Shown: one piece after another, positions 26,291 through 35,271 of the stretch
Position numbering within the stretch: position 1 is the stretch's first letter
Layout: each line of letters starts with the position of its first letter
From: Ktedonobacter sp. SOSP1-85
GTDB lineage: Bacteria > Chloroflexota > Ktedonobacteria > Ktedonobacterales > Ktedonobacteraceae
Length of the DNA: 64,000 bases
NCBI RefSeq assembly: GCF_016587415.1
Contig: NZ_BNJI01000001.1
Span: forward strand, 5,929,501 to 5,993,500
Direction of reading: 5' to 3'
Position numbers and translations under genes: made by a program
The notes under the pieces: model-generated
Told to the model about the DNA's origin: nothing
What the model saw: the letters and a program-made list of their open reading frames with translations, nothing else
Databases searched by the model: none

Positions 26291-26370
26291 ATCAGCACTA
26301 GCTCAACCAACCTCTCTCCCAGGGTAAACCAGCATCAACTCACCCCTCTCTCAGGGTAAGGGAAGCATGG
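26276..26370 (+). repeat. Imperfect tandem repeat, about 34-bp period
   Basis: Three diverged units contain CCTCTCTC, then GGATAA or GGGTAA, then AGCA. The first overlaps the end of the glycosyltransferase gene. A loosely similar stretch occurs at 45085-45175. Confidence 0.4.
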
Positions 26371-26422
26371 TGCATAATTTGTGATACGGTACTATTGAGA
26401 TTACTGAAAAAATGGATAGATT

Positions 26423-26911
26423 ATGACGAATGATTCTCAACACGATGACGCGGCGCTCGCCATAGAGCTATTAGAGTTTATGCCGCGTATGCAACGACGC
26501 ATCTATGCCGATGTCCTGGCGGCGCGCGACTCGCAGCAGGACGCGCGCTGGCAGGACTTCTCAGAGGTTCAGGCCACTCCTGGTCAGCTCTCACTCCTAC
26601 GTATCCTCGTGGGGCGCAAGCGCTGTACCATGCAGGAGTTAGCCGAGCAGGCGGTGGTCGCTCCCTCAACTGCGACGGCGATGGTCAAGCGCCTGCTGGC
26701 ACAAGGCTATGTTGAACGCTTTCGCGGCTCAGAAGATTGGCGTACCGTCTGGGTCCAACCCACGACCCGTGGGGAGCAGGTCGTGGCCGTCTACGATCAG
26801 ATTTACCTGGCGTCGCTACAAACACGTCTCCAGCAACTAAGCGCTACTGAGCGTGCCCAAATTATGGCCGCTCTTCCCGCCCTCCAGCACTTGATAGACC
26901 TGGAAATGTAG
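26423..26911 (+). CDS. MarR-family transcriptional regulator
   Basis: The 162-residue protein has the MarR winged-helix region: LSLLRILVGRKRCTMQELAE, the recognition helix VVAPSTATAMVKRLLAQGYV and the wing FRGSEDWRTVWVQPT. It probably binds as a dimer to a palindrome in its own promoter region and controls the adjacent MFS exporter gene, releasing DNA when a small ligand binds. The effector is unknown. Confidence 0.9.
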   Translation: MTNDSQHDDAALAIELLEFMPRMQRRIYADVLAARDSQQDARWQDFSEVQATPGQLSLLRILVGRKRCTMQELAEQAVVAPSTATAMVKRLLAQGYVERFRGSEDWRTVWVQPTTRGEQVVAVYDQIYLASLQTRLQQLSATERAQIMAALPALQHLIDLEM

Positions 26912-26934
26912 GACGAGAAGCTTCAATCTTTTCA

Positions 26935-26960
26935 AAGAATGGCACATGCCATTCTTTTTT
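26935..26960 (+). terminator. Terminator after the MarR gene
   Basis: AAAGAATGGCA and TGCCATTCTTTTTT form an 11-bp stem with a 2-nt loop and a T tract, so the exporter gene probably needs its own promoter or read-through. Confidence 0.75.
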
Positions 26961-27058
26961 GTTTGTGTCTCGACTTGCCACAATTAGTTTGTATGTCATA
27001 TATTTAGATTGTCGAAGCTTTTTGCTGCGAACAGCGCTACTTTTCAGAAAGGATTCGA

Positions 27059-28546
27059 ATGCAAACTTCCCAATCTTCATCACCTGAGAATGTTCAGCCA
27101 GAGGGTGCTGTAGATGAGTCGGCCAGCCAGCATGATGGCTATCAATGGACGGCTCTTTCTGTGACCACGGTTGGTGCATTGCTCGCTTCTATTCAAGGTT
27201 CTGCACTTCTTATTGTTCTCCCCAATATCCTTGAAGATCTAAAAGTTTCTTTCTTTATTATCATGTGGGTACTGCTCTCGTACCTGTTAATTATGACCGT
27301 GCTTACGCCTATCGTGGGACGCCTGGCGGACATCTGGGGCCGCAAGCGTCTCTATAATAGCGGCTTCTTTATGTTCACCCTTGGCTCACTGATCGCGGGC
27401 CTGGCCCAGCCCCAGTTCCACGGTGCCGACCTGATCGCGGGTCGTGTGGTCCAGGGCGTGGGTGGCGCATTGATGATTACGAATTCGACCGCCATTGTGA
27501 CTGATGCCTTCAAAAAGGGCCAGGTGGGCCTGGGGCTTGGCGTGAACCAGATCGCGGGTGCCGCGGGCTTCTTGCTGGGTCCGATTATCGGTGGCCTGCT
27601 TGCACAGTTCTCCTGGCGCTGGGTCTTCCTCTTCAACGTGCCTATCGGTATCTTCGGAATGTTGTGGGGCATCTGGCGCCTGCGCGAGCCTGTCAGGCTG
27701 AAGGCCCACCAGCATATCGACTGGGCGGGAGCTATCCTGCTCGCTCTTGGCCTGACTGGCGTTTTTCTCGCATTGACCATGTTAGCCTTCCCGATGCTTC
27801 CTATGCCTGTGATTACCGCCATTTTTGTGGGAGGTGTGATCTGCCTGGCCGTCTTTGGCGTTATTGAGCCACGGGTGAAAGAGCCAATTGTCCAGCTACG
27901 CCTCTTCGGTCATCGCCTCTTTACGATGGCCAGCCTGAGCGGCCTGCTCAACGGTATTGCGCGTGGCGCGGTACTCTTCCTCTTGATCTTCTTCTTGCAG
28001 GGTCCCTATGGTCAGGATCCGTTGGCTGCTGGCCTTATGCTGACACCCTTTGGCCTGGCGTTTATGATTATTGGCCCCTTGAGTGGTCGTTTATCGGACC
28101 GCATTGGCTCGCGTCTCCTGGCTCCTATTGGCCTGGGCGTATCGGCGCTGGGCTTGCTGGGCCTGGTTTTTGTCGAGCCGACGACGCCGTTCTGGCTCTT
28201 GTGTGTCTTTATGGCGCTGATGGGTGGTGGTTCCGGCTTCTTTACCTCGCCCAATACCAACGCTATTATGAGCTCGGTAATCCCTCAGATGCGTGGCGCG
28301 GCGGCTGGCATCCTCAATATGCTCAATAACACGGGGCAGATGTTGAGTATCGCGATTGTCTTCCCCATCGCTCTGAGCAAGGTACCCCAGGACGCGATGA
28401 TGGCTGTCTTCATCTATGGTGGTGGCATGAGCAAGTATCCGCAGGCTCTGGCCATCTTTATGAGCGGCCTGCACTCTGCCTTCCTCGTCTGCTGTATTAT
28501 CAGTGTGGTGGCTATGGTGGTCGCGGCCCTGCGTCCCGCCCACTAA
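27059..28546 (+). CDS. MFS drug exporter, EmrB/QacA (DHA2) type
   Basis: The 495-residue protein has about 14 membrane helices, the number expected for DHA2 proton antiporters. MFS motif A appears as GRLADIWGRKRLYN and again as GRLSDRIGSRLL, and motif C-like glycine-rich stretches appear in GAAGFLLGPIIGGLLAQ. It should export drugs or metabolites. The start at ATG 27059 has AGAAAGGAT upstream. The MarR gene immediately before suggests ligand-induced expression. Confidence 0.92.
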   Translation: MQTSQSSSPENVQPEGAVDESASQHDGYQWTALSVTTVGALLASIQGSALLIVLPNILEDLKVSFFIIMWVLLSYLLIMTVLTPIVGRLADIWGRKRLYNSGFFMFTLGSLIAGLAQPQFHGADLIAGRVVQGVGGALMITNSTAIVTDAFKKGQVGLGLGVNQIAGAAGFLLGPIIGGLLAQFSWRWVFLFNVPIGIFGMLWGIWRLREPVRLKAHQHIDWAGAILLALGLTGVFLALTMLAFPMLPMPVITAIFVGGVICLAVFGVIEPRVKEPIVQLRLFGHRLFTMASLSGLLNGIARGAVLFLLIFFLQGPYGQDPLAAGLMLTPFGLAFMIIGPLSGRLSDRIGSRLLAPIGLGVSALGLLGLVFVEPTTPFWLLCVFMALMGGGSGFFTSPNTNAIMSSVIPQMRGAAAGILNMLNNTGQMLSIAIVFPIALSKVPQDAMMAVFIYGGGMSKYPQALAIFMSGLHSAFLVCCIISVVAMVVAALRPAH

Positions 28547-28550
28547 AAAC

Positions 28551-28640
28551 GTTGTAGGGTCCATGCTGGCATGGACTAATTCGTGCAGATCAAGTACATC
28601 CTCTGGCGAAAAGAGTTCAAGCCACTTTGGACCCTACAAC
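28551..28640 (+). repeat. TTGTAGGGTCCA element, 90 bp
   Basis: Arms of 13 bp (28551-28563 and 28628-28640) bound an element with an internal small hairpin (CATGCTGGCATG). It fills the gap between the exporter gene and the convergent Nudix gene. Confidence 0.7.
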
Positions 28641-28643
28641 ATC

Positions 28644-29105
28644 TTAGAACTCGTGATAGATGGCTCCCTGCTGGGTGAGAGCCTTCAGGGCCAGGGGCAG
28701 CGCGGCCGCCAGGCGTGTGCTGAGCAACTCGCGTGCCTCGTCGTAGGTGGCGAAACAATATTCAATTAACTCGGCTTCCTGAAGGCGAATGCTGGCGATC
28801 TCCTCCTCGCTGAGCACGCCTCCATAGAAAATAAACTGTAAACTCTCCGTCTTGAGGCCGTCTTGCCCCTTATAATCCACGTACAATAAACGCGTAATGG
28901 GGATACTCAAGCCCAATTCCTCCAGCACCTCACGTTTGCACGCGCTCAGGGGTGACTCATCGGGATCCACAACTCCTCCTGGAAAGAGCCAGTCTGGCCG
29001 GTAGTTCGGCTTCACTATCAAAATTCTCTCGCCCTCATCAAAAAAGAGGGCCGCCGTCCCCATGCGCTTCTTTGGCAAGGTCTCATAAAACGTTTTCTCA
29101 TCCAT
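28644..29105 (-). CDS. Nudix hydrolase
   Basis: The 153-residue protein has a complete Nudix box from residue 44: G, five residues, E, seven residues, then REVLEELG. It should hydrolyse a nucleoside diphosphate linked to another moiety. FPGGVVDPDES precedes the box. Substrate cannot be assigned from the sequence. The gene is divergent from the DtxR-type regulator, with a 64-bp palindrome between them. Confidence 0.9.
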   Translation of the reverse strand: MDEKTFYETLPKKRMGTAALFFDEGERILIVKPNYRPDWLFPGGVVDPDESPLSACKREVLEELGLSIPITRLLYVDYKGQDGLKTESLQFIFYGGVLSEEEIASIRLQEAELIEYCFATYDEARELLSTRLAAALPLALKALTQQGAIYHEF

Positions 29106-29178
29106 ACTGAAAGCATACCATGCTCTTGAACCTGATTCCAGGTAACCTGACTGTCCTCTTATTGAAAGAACCTAAACC

Positions 29179-29242
29179 AGGGAAAATAGTGTGAGGCGTA
29201 TAAGCAGCAATTGCTGCTTATACGCCTCACACTATTTTCCCT
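29179..29242. repeat. Uninterrupted 64-bp perfect palindrome
   Basis: Two 32-nt arms (29179-29210 and 29211-29242) join without any loop. The element lies between divergent genes (starts at 29105 minus and 29316 plus), so a terminator role is unlikely. Confidence 0.8.
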
Positions 29243-29315
29243 TGCATTCATCTCGCCTTTTTGATATCATGCAACCATAGAGGATGCAAAATTACGTTCG
29301 GACAAAGCGGAGGGT

Positions 29316-30017
29316 ATGGTGCACAAATCTATCCAGGAACTGGCACCGCGTATCAGTGATTGCCTCAAATTAATTTACTCGTTGCAAGAACGCGGCCAGA
29401 AAGTCTCAACTTCTATCGTGAGCGAGAAATTAGGGGTCAGTGATGCCACCGTCACGATGATGTTCAAGGACTTCGCGACCGCGGGCTGGGTAGAGCATGT
29501 TCCCTATCATGGTGTGCGTCTGACCGAACTGGGCGAACGTAAAGCCATTGAGATTATTCGCCACCATCGCCTGCTCGAACTCTACCTGGCGCGTGAGCTT
29601 GGCTATACCTGGGATAAGGTCCACGAAGAGGCTGACCGCTTAGAGCATGTCATCTCCGAGGAGTTTGAAGAGAAGCTTGATGCTTTGCTGGGTTATCCTA
29701 CCGTTGATCCTCACGGCGACCCTATTCCCAGCAAGGATGGCGTTATTATGCGCCGCCAGGGCCAGCAGCTCTCACAATTTCCCGTTGCTACCCCGGCGCG
29801 GATCATTCGCGTCAGCGACCAGGATTCTGAGAAGCTCTGCTACCTTGGTAAACTGGGCCTTTACCCAGAAGCTTCGATCCAGATCATAGAGCGAGCCCCC
29901 TTTAATGGCCCCCTGCGCGTGCTTGTAGGGAAGCCGGGCGCACAAGAGGAGCATCTTATCAGTGTTGACCTCGCCGAACATATCGTGGTTACCTTGCTTC
30001 CTGTCGGGGACGCATAA
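29316..30017 (+). CDS. DtxR/MntR-family metal-dependent regulator
   Basis: The 233-residue protein has the DtxR layout. It has an N-terminal winged helix (ALGVSDATV-type recognition helix, here KLGVSDATVTMMFKDF), a dimerisation and metal-binding region with HHRLLELYLARELGY and EADRLEHVISEE, and a C-terminal SH3/FeoA-like domain from about 155. Such proteins repress metal uptake genes when Fe(II) or Mn(II) is bound. Its targets are not adjacent. The annotated ATG is very close to GGAGGG; GTG 29319 has better spacing and would remove one residue. Confidence 0.9.
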   Translation: MVHKSIQELAPRISDCLKLIYSLQERGQKVSTSIVSEKLGVSDATVTMMFKDFATAGWVEHVPYHGVRLTELGERKAIEIIRHHRLLELYLARELGYTWDKVHEEADRLEHVISEEFEEKLDALLGYPTVDPHGDPIPSKDGVIMRRQGQQLSQFPVATPARIIRVSDQDSEKLCYLGKLGLYPEASIQIIERAPFNGPLRVLVGKPGAQEEHLISVDLAEHIVVTLLPVGDA

Positions 30018-30187
30018 GGCAGCTTTTCCCCGCCCGCCGCTCGCGGCTCTTCAGCCTCTCGGGCCTATACGTGTTTGCTTTCTCCTCTCTTATTGGTCGC
30101 TTGCTAACCTGTATCTTACCTTACCTTACATTCCTATTTCTGTCCCATACTGTTGCGTTTCCTCAGTTGTATGCGACATTATATAAA

Positions 30188-30338
30188 GAAAACTATCCAC
30201 ATGTGCATCTTATTCATTGTGCTGTAGCCAGCCCTGAACAGTGCCGTTCCCGGAGTGCTTGTGTCCACTGCCGCCCAGTAGAAAAATGCATGGGAAAAAT
30301 GCATGATCAACGATGAATGTAAAGAAGGGATAGTTTTC
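30188..30338. repeat. Inverted-repeat element with internal direct repeats
   Basis: GAAAACTATCC (30188-30198) and its exact complement (30328-30338) bound 150 bp. Inside, the 13-bp unit GAAAAATGCATGG/A occurs twice in tandem (30281-30306). It occupies the 400-bp gap before the FAD oxidoreductase gene. The small frames in this gap lack ribosome sites, and I see no gene. Confidence 0.5.
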
Positions 30339-30419
30339 TCACAAGGACTATGTTAAGATGCACACAAAACAGAAGCTACAAGCTTCAGGGTGGACATTTC
30401 GCTAAAAGGAGTGACTTAC

Positions 30420-31655
30420 TTGGCAACGCACGAAAAAAGATATGTCATTATCGGGAACGGGATTGCTGGCACAACCGCTGCGGAGACGCTTCGCAAGAAT
30501 GATCCCAATTGCAGCATTCATTTGCTGACCAATGAGGCGTATCCTCTTTATAATCGCGTCTCGCTTCCGCGTTTTTTACAAGGTGTTATTGTCGAACAGA
30601 AAGTCATGATTCGTGACGTCGCCTGGCATGAGCAGCGAAACATTACGCTGATGCGTGAAACCCTGGCCGTGTCGATCAATACCGAAGAGCGCGTTGTGGT
30701 GACCGACAAGGGACAGCAGCTTCCATATGACGCCCTGTTGATCGCGACCGGCGGCTGGGCCAACTCGCTCAACGTTCCTGGGGCCTCAGATGCGAAACAT
30801 ATCTATAACTTCGTAACGCTTGATGACACCAAGACGATTATCGAGCGTATGCTTGAGTCAAAGACGGCCCTGGCGTATGGTGGTAGCTTTATTTCTTACG
30901 AATTGTGTGATGGCTTTGCGGTCCGCAAGCTGGATACGACCTGGCTGATGCGTGGCCCCTACTGGCTGCGCAGCGCGCTTGACGCCGAGGGCGGCGAGGT
31001 CGTGGATAATATCGCGCGTAAGTTTGGTGTCGAGGTCATCCACGGCGACGAAATCGAGAGCGTCGTGCCCAAGAATGGTGTGCCGAGCTATGTCAAGACC
31101 AAAAAGGGGCGCGAGATCCAGGCCGACATGATCGGTATCGGACTGGGCATTACCCTCAATACGCAACTTGTGGAACACACACACATTAAAGTTCGTGGTG
31201 GTATCGTCGTCGACGAGTTTCTGGAGACTAATGTTGAGGGCGTCTATGCCGCTGGCGACGTCGCCGAGTTCTATGATCCCACGATTGGCTACCATCACAC
31301 CATGGGCACCTGGGACAACGCCATGGCCCATGGGCGTATCGCTGGCACCAATATGGGTGGCGGACACCAGGCCTATCTCGATGTGCCAACCTATACCAGC
31401 CCCCTCTTCGACGTCAATATTGCCGTCGTTGGTATCGCTGAATCCAATAACCCAGAACTGGAAACGATCACACGTCGCGAACCCGGCGAGAAGGGGAACG
31501 AGAACTATCGCAAGCTCTTCTTGCGCGACAACAAGCTCGTAGGTGTGCTGATGGTCGGTAGCCCCAAGGGCCGCAAGAAATTGGTTGAACTGGTAAAGAA
31601 CCAGCAAGTACTTGCCACGCCCGAGGAGCGCGAAGCCGTACTCACTCTCAAGTAA
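30420..31655 (+). CDS. FAD-dependent NAD(P)H oxidoreductase
   Basis: The 411-residue protein belongs to the pyridine-nucleotide-disulfide fold, in the branch with nitrite reductase NirB N-terminus and rubredoxin/ferredoxin reductases. The FAD dinucleotide motif is VIIGNGIAGTTAAE at the N-terminus and the second FAD motif is GVYAAGDVAEF. There is no redox disulfide and no fused iron-sulfur domain. It probably passes electrons from NAD(P)H to a small carrier; the partner is unknown. TTG 30420 is chosen because AAAAGGAG lies eight bases upstream. Confidence 0.88.
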   Translation: MATHEKRYVIIGNGIAGTTAAETLRKNDPNCSIHLLTNEAYPLYNRVSLPRFLQGVIVEQKVMIRDVAWHEQRNITLMRETLAVSINTEERVVVTDKGQQLPYDALLIATGGWANSLNVPGASDAKHIYNFVTLDDTKTIIERMLESKTALAYGGSFISYELCDGFAVRKLDTTWLMRGPYWLRSALDAEGGEVVDNIARKFGVEVIHGDEIESVVPKNGVPSYVKTKKGREIQADMIGIGLGITLNTQLVEHTHIKVRGGIVVDEFLETNVEGVYAAGDVAEFYDPTIGYHHTMGTWDNAMAHGRIAGTNMGGGHQAYLDVPTYTSPLFDVNIAVVGIAESNNPELETITRREPGEKGNENYRKLFLRDNKLVGVLMVGSPKGRKKLVELVKNQQVLATPEEREAVLTLK

Positions 31656-31689
31656 AATACTTATTGCCCTTAGCACTACATACGTGGTA

Positions 31690-31721
31690 TTGTAGGGTCC
31701 AGGCTCGCTTGGACCCTACAA
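31690..31721 (+). repeat. TTGTAGGGTCCA element, short form
   Basis: Perfect 12-nt arms (TTGTAGGGTCCA and complement) enclose GGCTCGCT. This is the compact version of the elements at 28551 and 46948, and lies after the oxidoreductase gene. Confidence 0.75.
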
Positions 31722-31767
31722 GTACTAAATGCGCCATTACGTGTCCATACTACGTTACAAGTGTAGA

Positions 31768-31822
31768 GGATGTGATGTGGGGAAAGGCCGCAGGCCCTTC
31801 ACATCCCATCCCATATCCCACG
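31768..31822 (+). repeat. Decayed long palindrome
   Basis: GATGTG...GGAAAGGCC and GGCCCTTCACATC surround GCA, the same tip as the intact palindromes, but the arms hold several mismatches. With the short TTGTAGGGTCCA element it fills most of the 325-bp gap before the zinc-ribbon gene. Confidence 0.4.
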
Positions 31823-31980
31823 GAGTGGCGAGAAGTTATGCTTAGATATCTATTTTATACATTGTTGTGTTTCTATCTTGCGTCCAGCTCATTAGCTCTA
31901 TGCTTGACTGTTAAAACACAAGACATTATTTTATATACTATCAAACGTTTCATCCGAAGCTAGAGGTAGGAGACATTTCT

Positions 31981-33690
31981 GTGGAATTGAAATGTGCTAA
32001 TTGTGGCCAGGCGTTACCAGGAGAGGACGCCCGGTTCTGTAATAATTGTGGCACTCTTGTCCCTTCGCATCCTTTTAGTCCTCATTCAAAAGGGAAGACC
32101 GGCGCTCCTGCTAGTGCGGAAAAAAACGCTCCCGCTGGCGAGCGTGAGGAGAAGCCCTTGCCTGAGCAGGGGGATGTGCCTCCTGCCTGGATGGAACGCT
32201 TAGAGAAAGGTCCAGGCGCGCGCTCTCAAGACAAACCCTCTCCTGAGCCTGTCAAGCTGGCTGCGCGTGTGGAGCAAACTTCACCTCCCACTCCCGCCCG
32301 TCCTCGCCCACAGCCCGTCGGCGAGTTTTCTTGGCCAGATCCCGTGACGCATACCATAGTTAAAGAGTCTTCCGCGAAAGAAGGCTCTCAGCAGCCGCGT
32401 CAGCCCTCACCGGCAGTGTTTTCGGATGATGATCTGTCGCGTTTTGCCGCTACTCCTCGATCTAACATCGAGTCATTCGCATCTCCCAATGAAAACAAGC
32501 AGCCTGAAACAGGCAGGGATTGGTCGCAGGAGGCCACAATTGCTTCACACGCCTGGCAGGATGAACAGCCGCACCAGAACGAGGACATAGACGCTATCCC
32601 CACACAAGCGCTTCAGGTCAGTGATGTGCGTAAAGAGCAAGAGGAGCAAGAGCGCCAGCGTCGCGAGGATTTTGAGCAATTGCATACCACGCCGCTTCAG
32701 GCCCAGGCTCCCTCCGCTGCGCAAGGGTCTGGCCCAGCCGCTGAGCGTACACAATCTATCTCGGGCAGCGGCGATGCGTTCCCGCTAGCGGAGCGTGGGA
32801 ATAGCCTTCGTCCTCCTCAGGCTGAGGCCCTCCCCAGGCCTGAGCGTGCGAACACCGCTCCGGCGCCTCAGCCACCTGTTGGCGCGACCCCTTTCCTGGG
32901 CCTCGATGAGCATCCGCCCTTCGAGGTGTTGCCCTCCACTCCACGCCCTCAACAGCGGCCAGATGCTGGTGCGACACCCTTCCTCGGGTTAGACCCCAAC
33001 GGGCGTTTTCCTGGTGAAATCACGCCAGAGACGCCCCGCCCAGCCCAGAACTGGCAGGGAGTACCTGCCTCTTCGATGCCAGCAACACCAAATTCCGTGT
33101 CACAGCCTGTACACCCCGTGGCGCCTGCGGCGAGAAAAAGCTCGCGTGGGAAGCTCATCATTGCTGGGATTGCTGTGGTGCTTGTTCTGGGCATTGCACT
33201 CTCGGCTGTCTGGCTCACGCTTGGGCATCCCTTTAGCCAGCCACTGCATACCTGGCAAACCTTTAGCGATACCAGTGTCAATGCCTCGATGGAGGTTCCC
33301 GACGATTGGTCCTGGAAGGCTGATTCTGCACAGCATAGCGTCACGATTGCCAATGCCGATAGTGCGCACGTTGACGCTCAGACGGGCTTTATCACTATCG
33401 CGGTCTCTGACCAGGATCCCGGTGATCTCGCCAAATATCTGAATCAGCAAGCGACAAAGCTGAGTATGGATAACATGACGCCCAGTGAGACGCTGACCTT
33501 CGGCGGGGAGCAGTGGAAGCAACTGCATGGCTCGCTTGTGATACGCAACGCAAACTATACCGGCATTTTACTCGCCACCATGCACAATAACCATCTCTAC
33601 CTGCTCACCCTGGAGGCGCCGCAGAAGGACTATGCACAGTATGAGCAAGCGTTCTTCTCTCATGCCCGCTCTACCTTCAAATTCTTATAG
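31981..33690 (+). CDS. Zinc-ribbon, single-pass membrane protein
   Basis: The 569-residue protein begins with a zinc ribbon (CANCGQ...CNNCG, residues 4-24). A long, proline- and glutamine-rich disordered region of about 350 residues follows. It holds two copies of GATPFLGLD, each followed by a TPRPQ/A-like stretch. A membrane helix lies near 392-414 (KLIIAGIAVVLVLGIAL). The outside domain of about 150 residues (TFSDTSVNASMEVPDDWSW) looks like a PsbP/DcrB-type lipoprotein fold. GTG 31981 has AGGAG upstream. Ribbon inside and sensor-like domain outside suggest signalling, but no function is known. Confidence 0.75.
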   Translation: MELKCANCGQALPGEDARFCNNCGTLVPSHPFSPHSKGKTGAPASAEKNAPAGEREEKPLPEQGDVPPAWMERLEKGPGARSQDKPSPEPVKLAARVEQTSPPTPARPRPQPVGEFSWPDPVTHTIVKESSAKEGSQQPRQPSPAVFSDDDLSRFAATPRSNIESFASPNENKQPETGRDWSQEATIASHAWQDEQPHQNEDIDAIPTQALQVSDVRKEQEEQERQRREDFEQLHTTPLQAQAPSAAQGSGPAAERTQSISGSGDAFPLAERGNSLRPPQAEALPRPERANTAPAPQPPVGATPFLGLDEHPPFEVLPSTPRPQQRPDAGATPFLGLDPNGRFPGEITPETPRPAQNWQGVPASSMPATPNSVSQPVHPVAPAARKSSRGKLIIAGIAVVLVLGIALSAVWLTLGHPFSQPLHTWQTFSDTSVNASMEVPDDWSWKADSAQHSVTIANADSAHVDAQTGFITIAVSDQDPGDLAKYLNQQATKLSMDNMTPSETLTFGGEQWKQLHGSLVIRNANYTGILLATMHNNHLYLLTLEAPQKDYAQYEQAFFSHARSTFKFL

Positions 33691-33724
33691 TCAAAGTGCT
33701 GACCCAATTGCAGTCGTTAGCCTA

Positions 33725-33776
33725 AAATATGAAGAGCAAGGGTGTGCCGAACAGCACACCCTTGCTCTTCATATTT
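33725..33776 (+). terminator. Long palindromic terminator
   Basis: Perfect 23-nt arms with AAATAT/ATATTT ends enclose a 6-nt loop, 35 bp after the zinc-ribbon gene. A possible -10 (TATAAT, 33825-33830) for the next gene follows. Confidence 0.65.
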
Positions 33777-33987
33777 GCTAAATTCTCCCCCTGTCTGACC
33801 TCTTCCGCGATGAGATTGGTATGGTATAATTGCTTTCGATATACCGCGAGAGCGATTTTGGTGCGCATGTAGCTAAGCGTCCAGTATTTACCACGTATGC
33901 CCGATGGGCTGGGGAATAGCTCCAAGCAGCATTGCGCAAGCACGACGAAAGGAGAGCAGCGAGGCAACTGGCTGCGTGGGAGGAATG

Positions 33988-34335
33988 TTAGAAGACATTC
34001 GTTTTGAGCGACATTTTCGCACGCCTTATTCCGAGGGCTACTACATTATGCAGGGCAATAGCCTGCAAAATAATAATCGCCTGGGAACCGTTGACATCCA
34101 CTTTACAACAACGGCTGTTCATGGCACGCTCATCCTGGAGCGAGAGCTAGAGGAGACCGAACTCACCAAACTCATTGAACAAATTGACGAGGATCTTGTG
34201 CTCTCGGCTGATATGCCGCGTGATGACTTCCTGGTAAGCGTCTACGTCGGTCGTGACGTTGGCTTCTTTAGCGATGAGTATTTCGCCGAAGAGAATAACG
34301 AAGCCACTGATTTCGACGAAAACGAATTACGTTAG
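33988..34335 (+). CDS. Conserved hypothetical protein
   Basis: I do not recognise a named family. From ATG 33988 the product has 115 residues, starting MLEDIRFERHFRTPYSEGYY, with a regular beta/alpha pattern (GTVDIHFTTTAVHGTLILE) and a strongly acidic C-terminus. No membrane segment or cysteine is present. A ribosome site GGGAGG lies almost against this ATG; the frame is open back to 33904 and a GTG at 33979 is possible. It stands alone between a terminator and a 157-bp repeat. Confidence 0.6.
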   Translation, partial: LEDIRFERHFRTPYSEGYYIMQGNSLQNNNRLGTVDIHFTTTAVHGTLILERELEETELTKLIEQIDEDLVLSADMPRDDFLVSVYVGRDVGFFSDEYFAEENNEATDFDENELR

Positions 34336-34387
34336 CTCATGGCATATTGATTTGACCTCACAGGAAATGGAGAAACGCTCGCATCTC

Positions 34388-34544
34388 GGTAGGGACTAGC
34401 TTCAGCGCGTCCGAAGGCGATTCATCGCCTGTAGGCGGAGCCCAAAACGCTCCTGTCGATTGTTGTATTGTGCCGCCTGGCAAAACCAGGCTTGCGCCGC
34501 ACTGCCATAAATGGCATTCGGACGCGCTGAAGCTAGTCCCTACC
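34388..34544. repeat. 157-bp MITE-like inverted-repeat element
   Basis: Perfect 28-bp terminal arms starting GGTAGGGACTAGCTTCAGCG bound an interior with several small hairpins (GGCGATTCATCGCC, CCTGGCAAAACCAGG). It fills the gap between convergent genes. No frame is present. Confidence 0.7.
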
Positions 34545-34567
34545 ACAGTTATTCGTGTCTAAGATGC

Positions 34568-35218
34568 TTAGTCCTCCAGCAGCCCTCTGCGCATAGCATA
34601 TTTGACCAGCTCCGCGCGGCTATGCAGATTCAGTTTATCCATGATATGGGTGCGGTGCGTATCTACTGTTTTGGGACTGATGACCAGGCGCTCGGCGATC
34701 TGGTTATTGGTAAAGCCCTCTGCTACTAGCTTGAGGATCTCGCGCTCGCGCTCCGTCAGGCTGCTATAACTATCCTTCTCTTCACCAGTTTTTGACCGCT
34801 GGAGATAATCTCCTACCATGACCGATTGCGCGGCGGGTGAGAGGTAGAACTGCCCACTCAAGATGACATGCAAGGCCGTGATTAACTCAGTATCCGCCGC
34901 TTCTTTGAGCATATAGCCCGAGGCTCCGGCTCGTAGCGCTTGAAAAACATACTCATCGTGTTCATGCATGGTCAGCACAAGTATTTTGACGTCGGGTGCG
35001 ATCTTTTTAATCTGTTTGGTGGCCTCGATGCCGTTGAGATCGGGCATGGTAATATCCATCAGGACAATATCAGGTTGTAGGCGCTGTGTCTCCTGGATTG
35101 CCTGTTTCCCATCCTGTGCCTCGCCCACGACCTCCATGTCTGGCTGGGCGTTGAGCATCATTTTCAAGCCTGCGCGCAAGATTGTATGGTCATCTGCCAG
35201 TAAGATACGTATTTTCAT
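34568..35218 (-). CDS. NarL/FixJ-type response regulator
   Basis: The 216-residue protein has a receiver domain with acidic pocket D9/D10 and phospho-acceptor D55 (IVLMDITMPDLNG). A LuxR-type DNA-binding domain follows near 150-205 (LTEREREILKLVAEGFTNNQ, then ISPKTVDTHRTHI). It lies 53 bp downstream of the histidine kinase gene on the same strand and is its evident partner. Confidence 0.95.
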   Translation of the reverse strand: MKIRILLADDHTILRAGLKMMLNAQPDMEVVGEAQDGKQAIQETQRLQPDIVLMDITMPDLNGIEATKQIKKIAPDVKILVLTMHEHDEYVFQALRAGASGYMLKEAADTELITALHVILSGQFYLSPAAQSVMVGDYLQRSKTGEEKDSYSSLTEREREILKLVAEGFTNNQIAERLVISPKTVDTHRTHIMDKLNLHSRAELVKYAMRRGLLED

Positions 35219-35271
35219 ATAAGCCCTATCTGGTGCGAAAATTGCTGAATAACCCGATACACAAATGAGTT

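Noticed and set aside
30071-30316. 81-residue Cys-rich frame after the DtxR-type gene
   Set aside because: It starts at a GTG without a ribosome site and crosses the inverted-repeat element; composition looks random.
31838-31963. 41-residue hydrophobic frame before the zinc-ribbon gene
   Set aside because: The ribosome site is weak and the frame lies in AT-rich spacer next to decayed repeats; not enough support.
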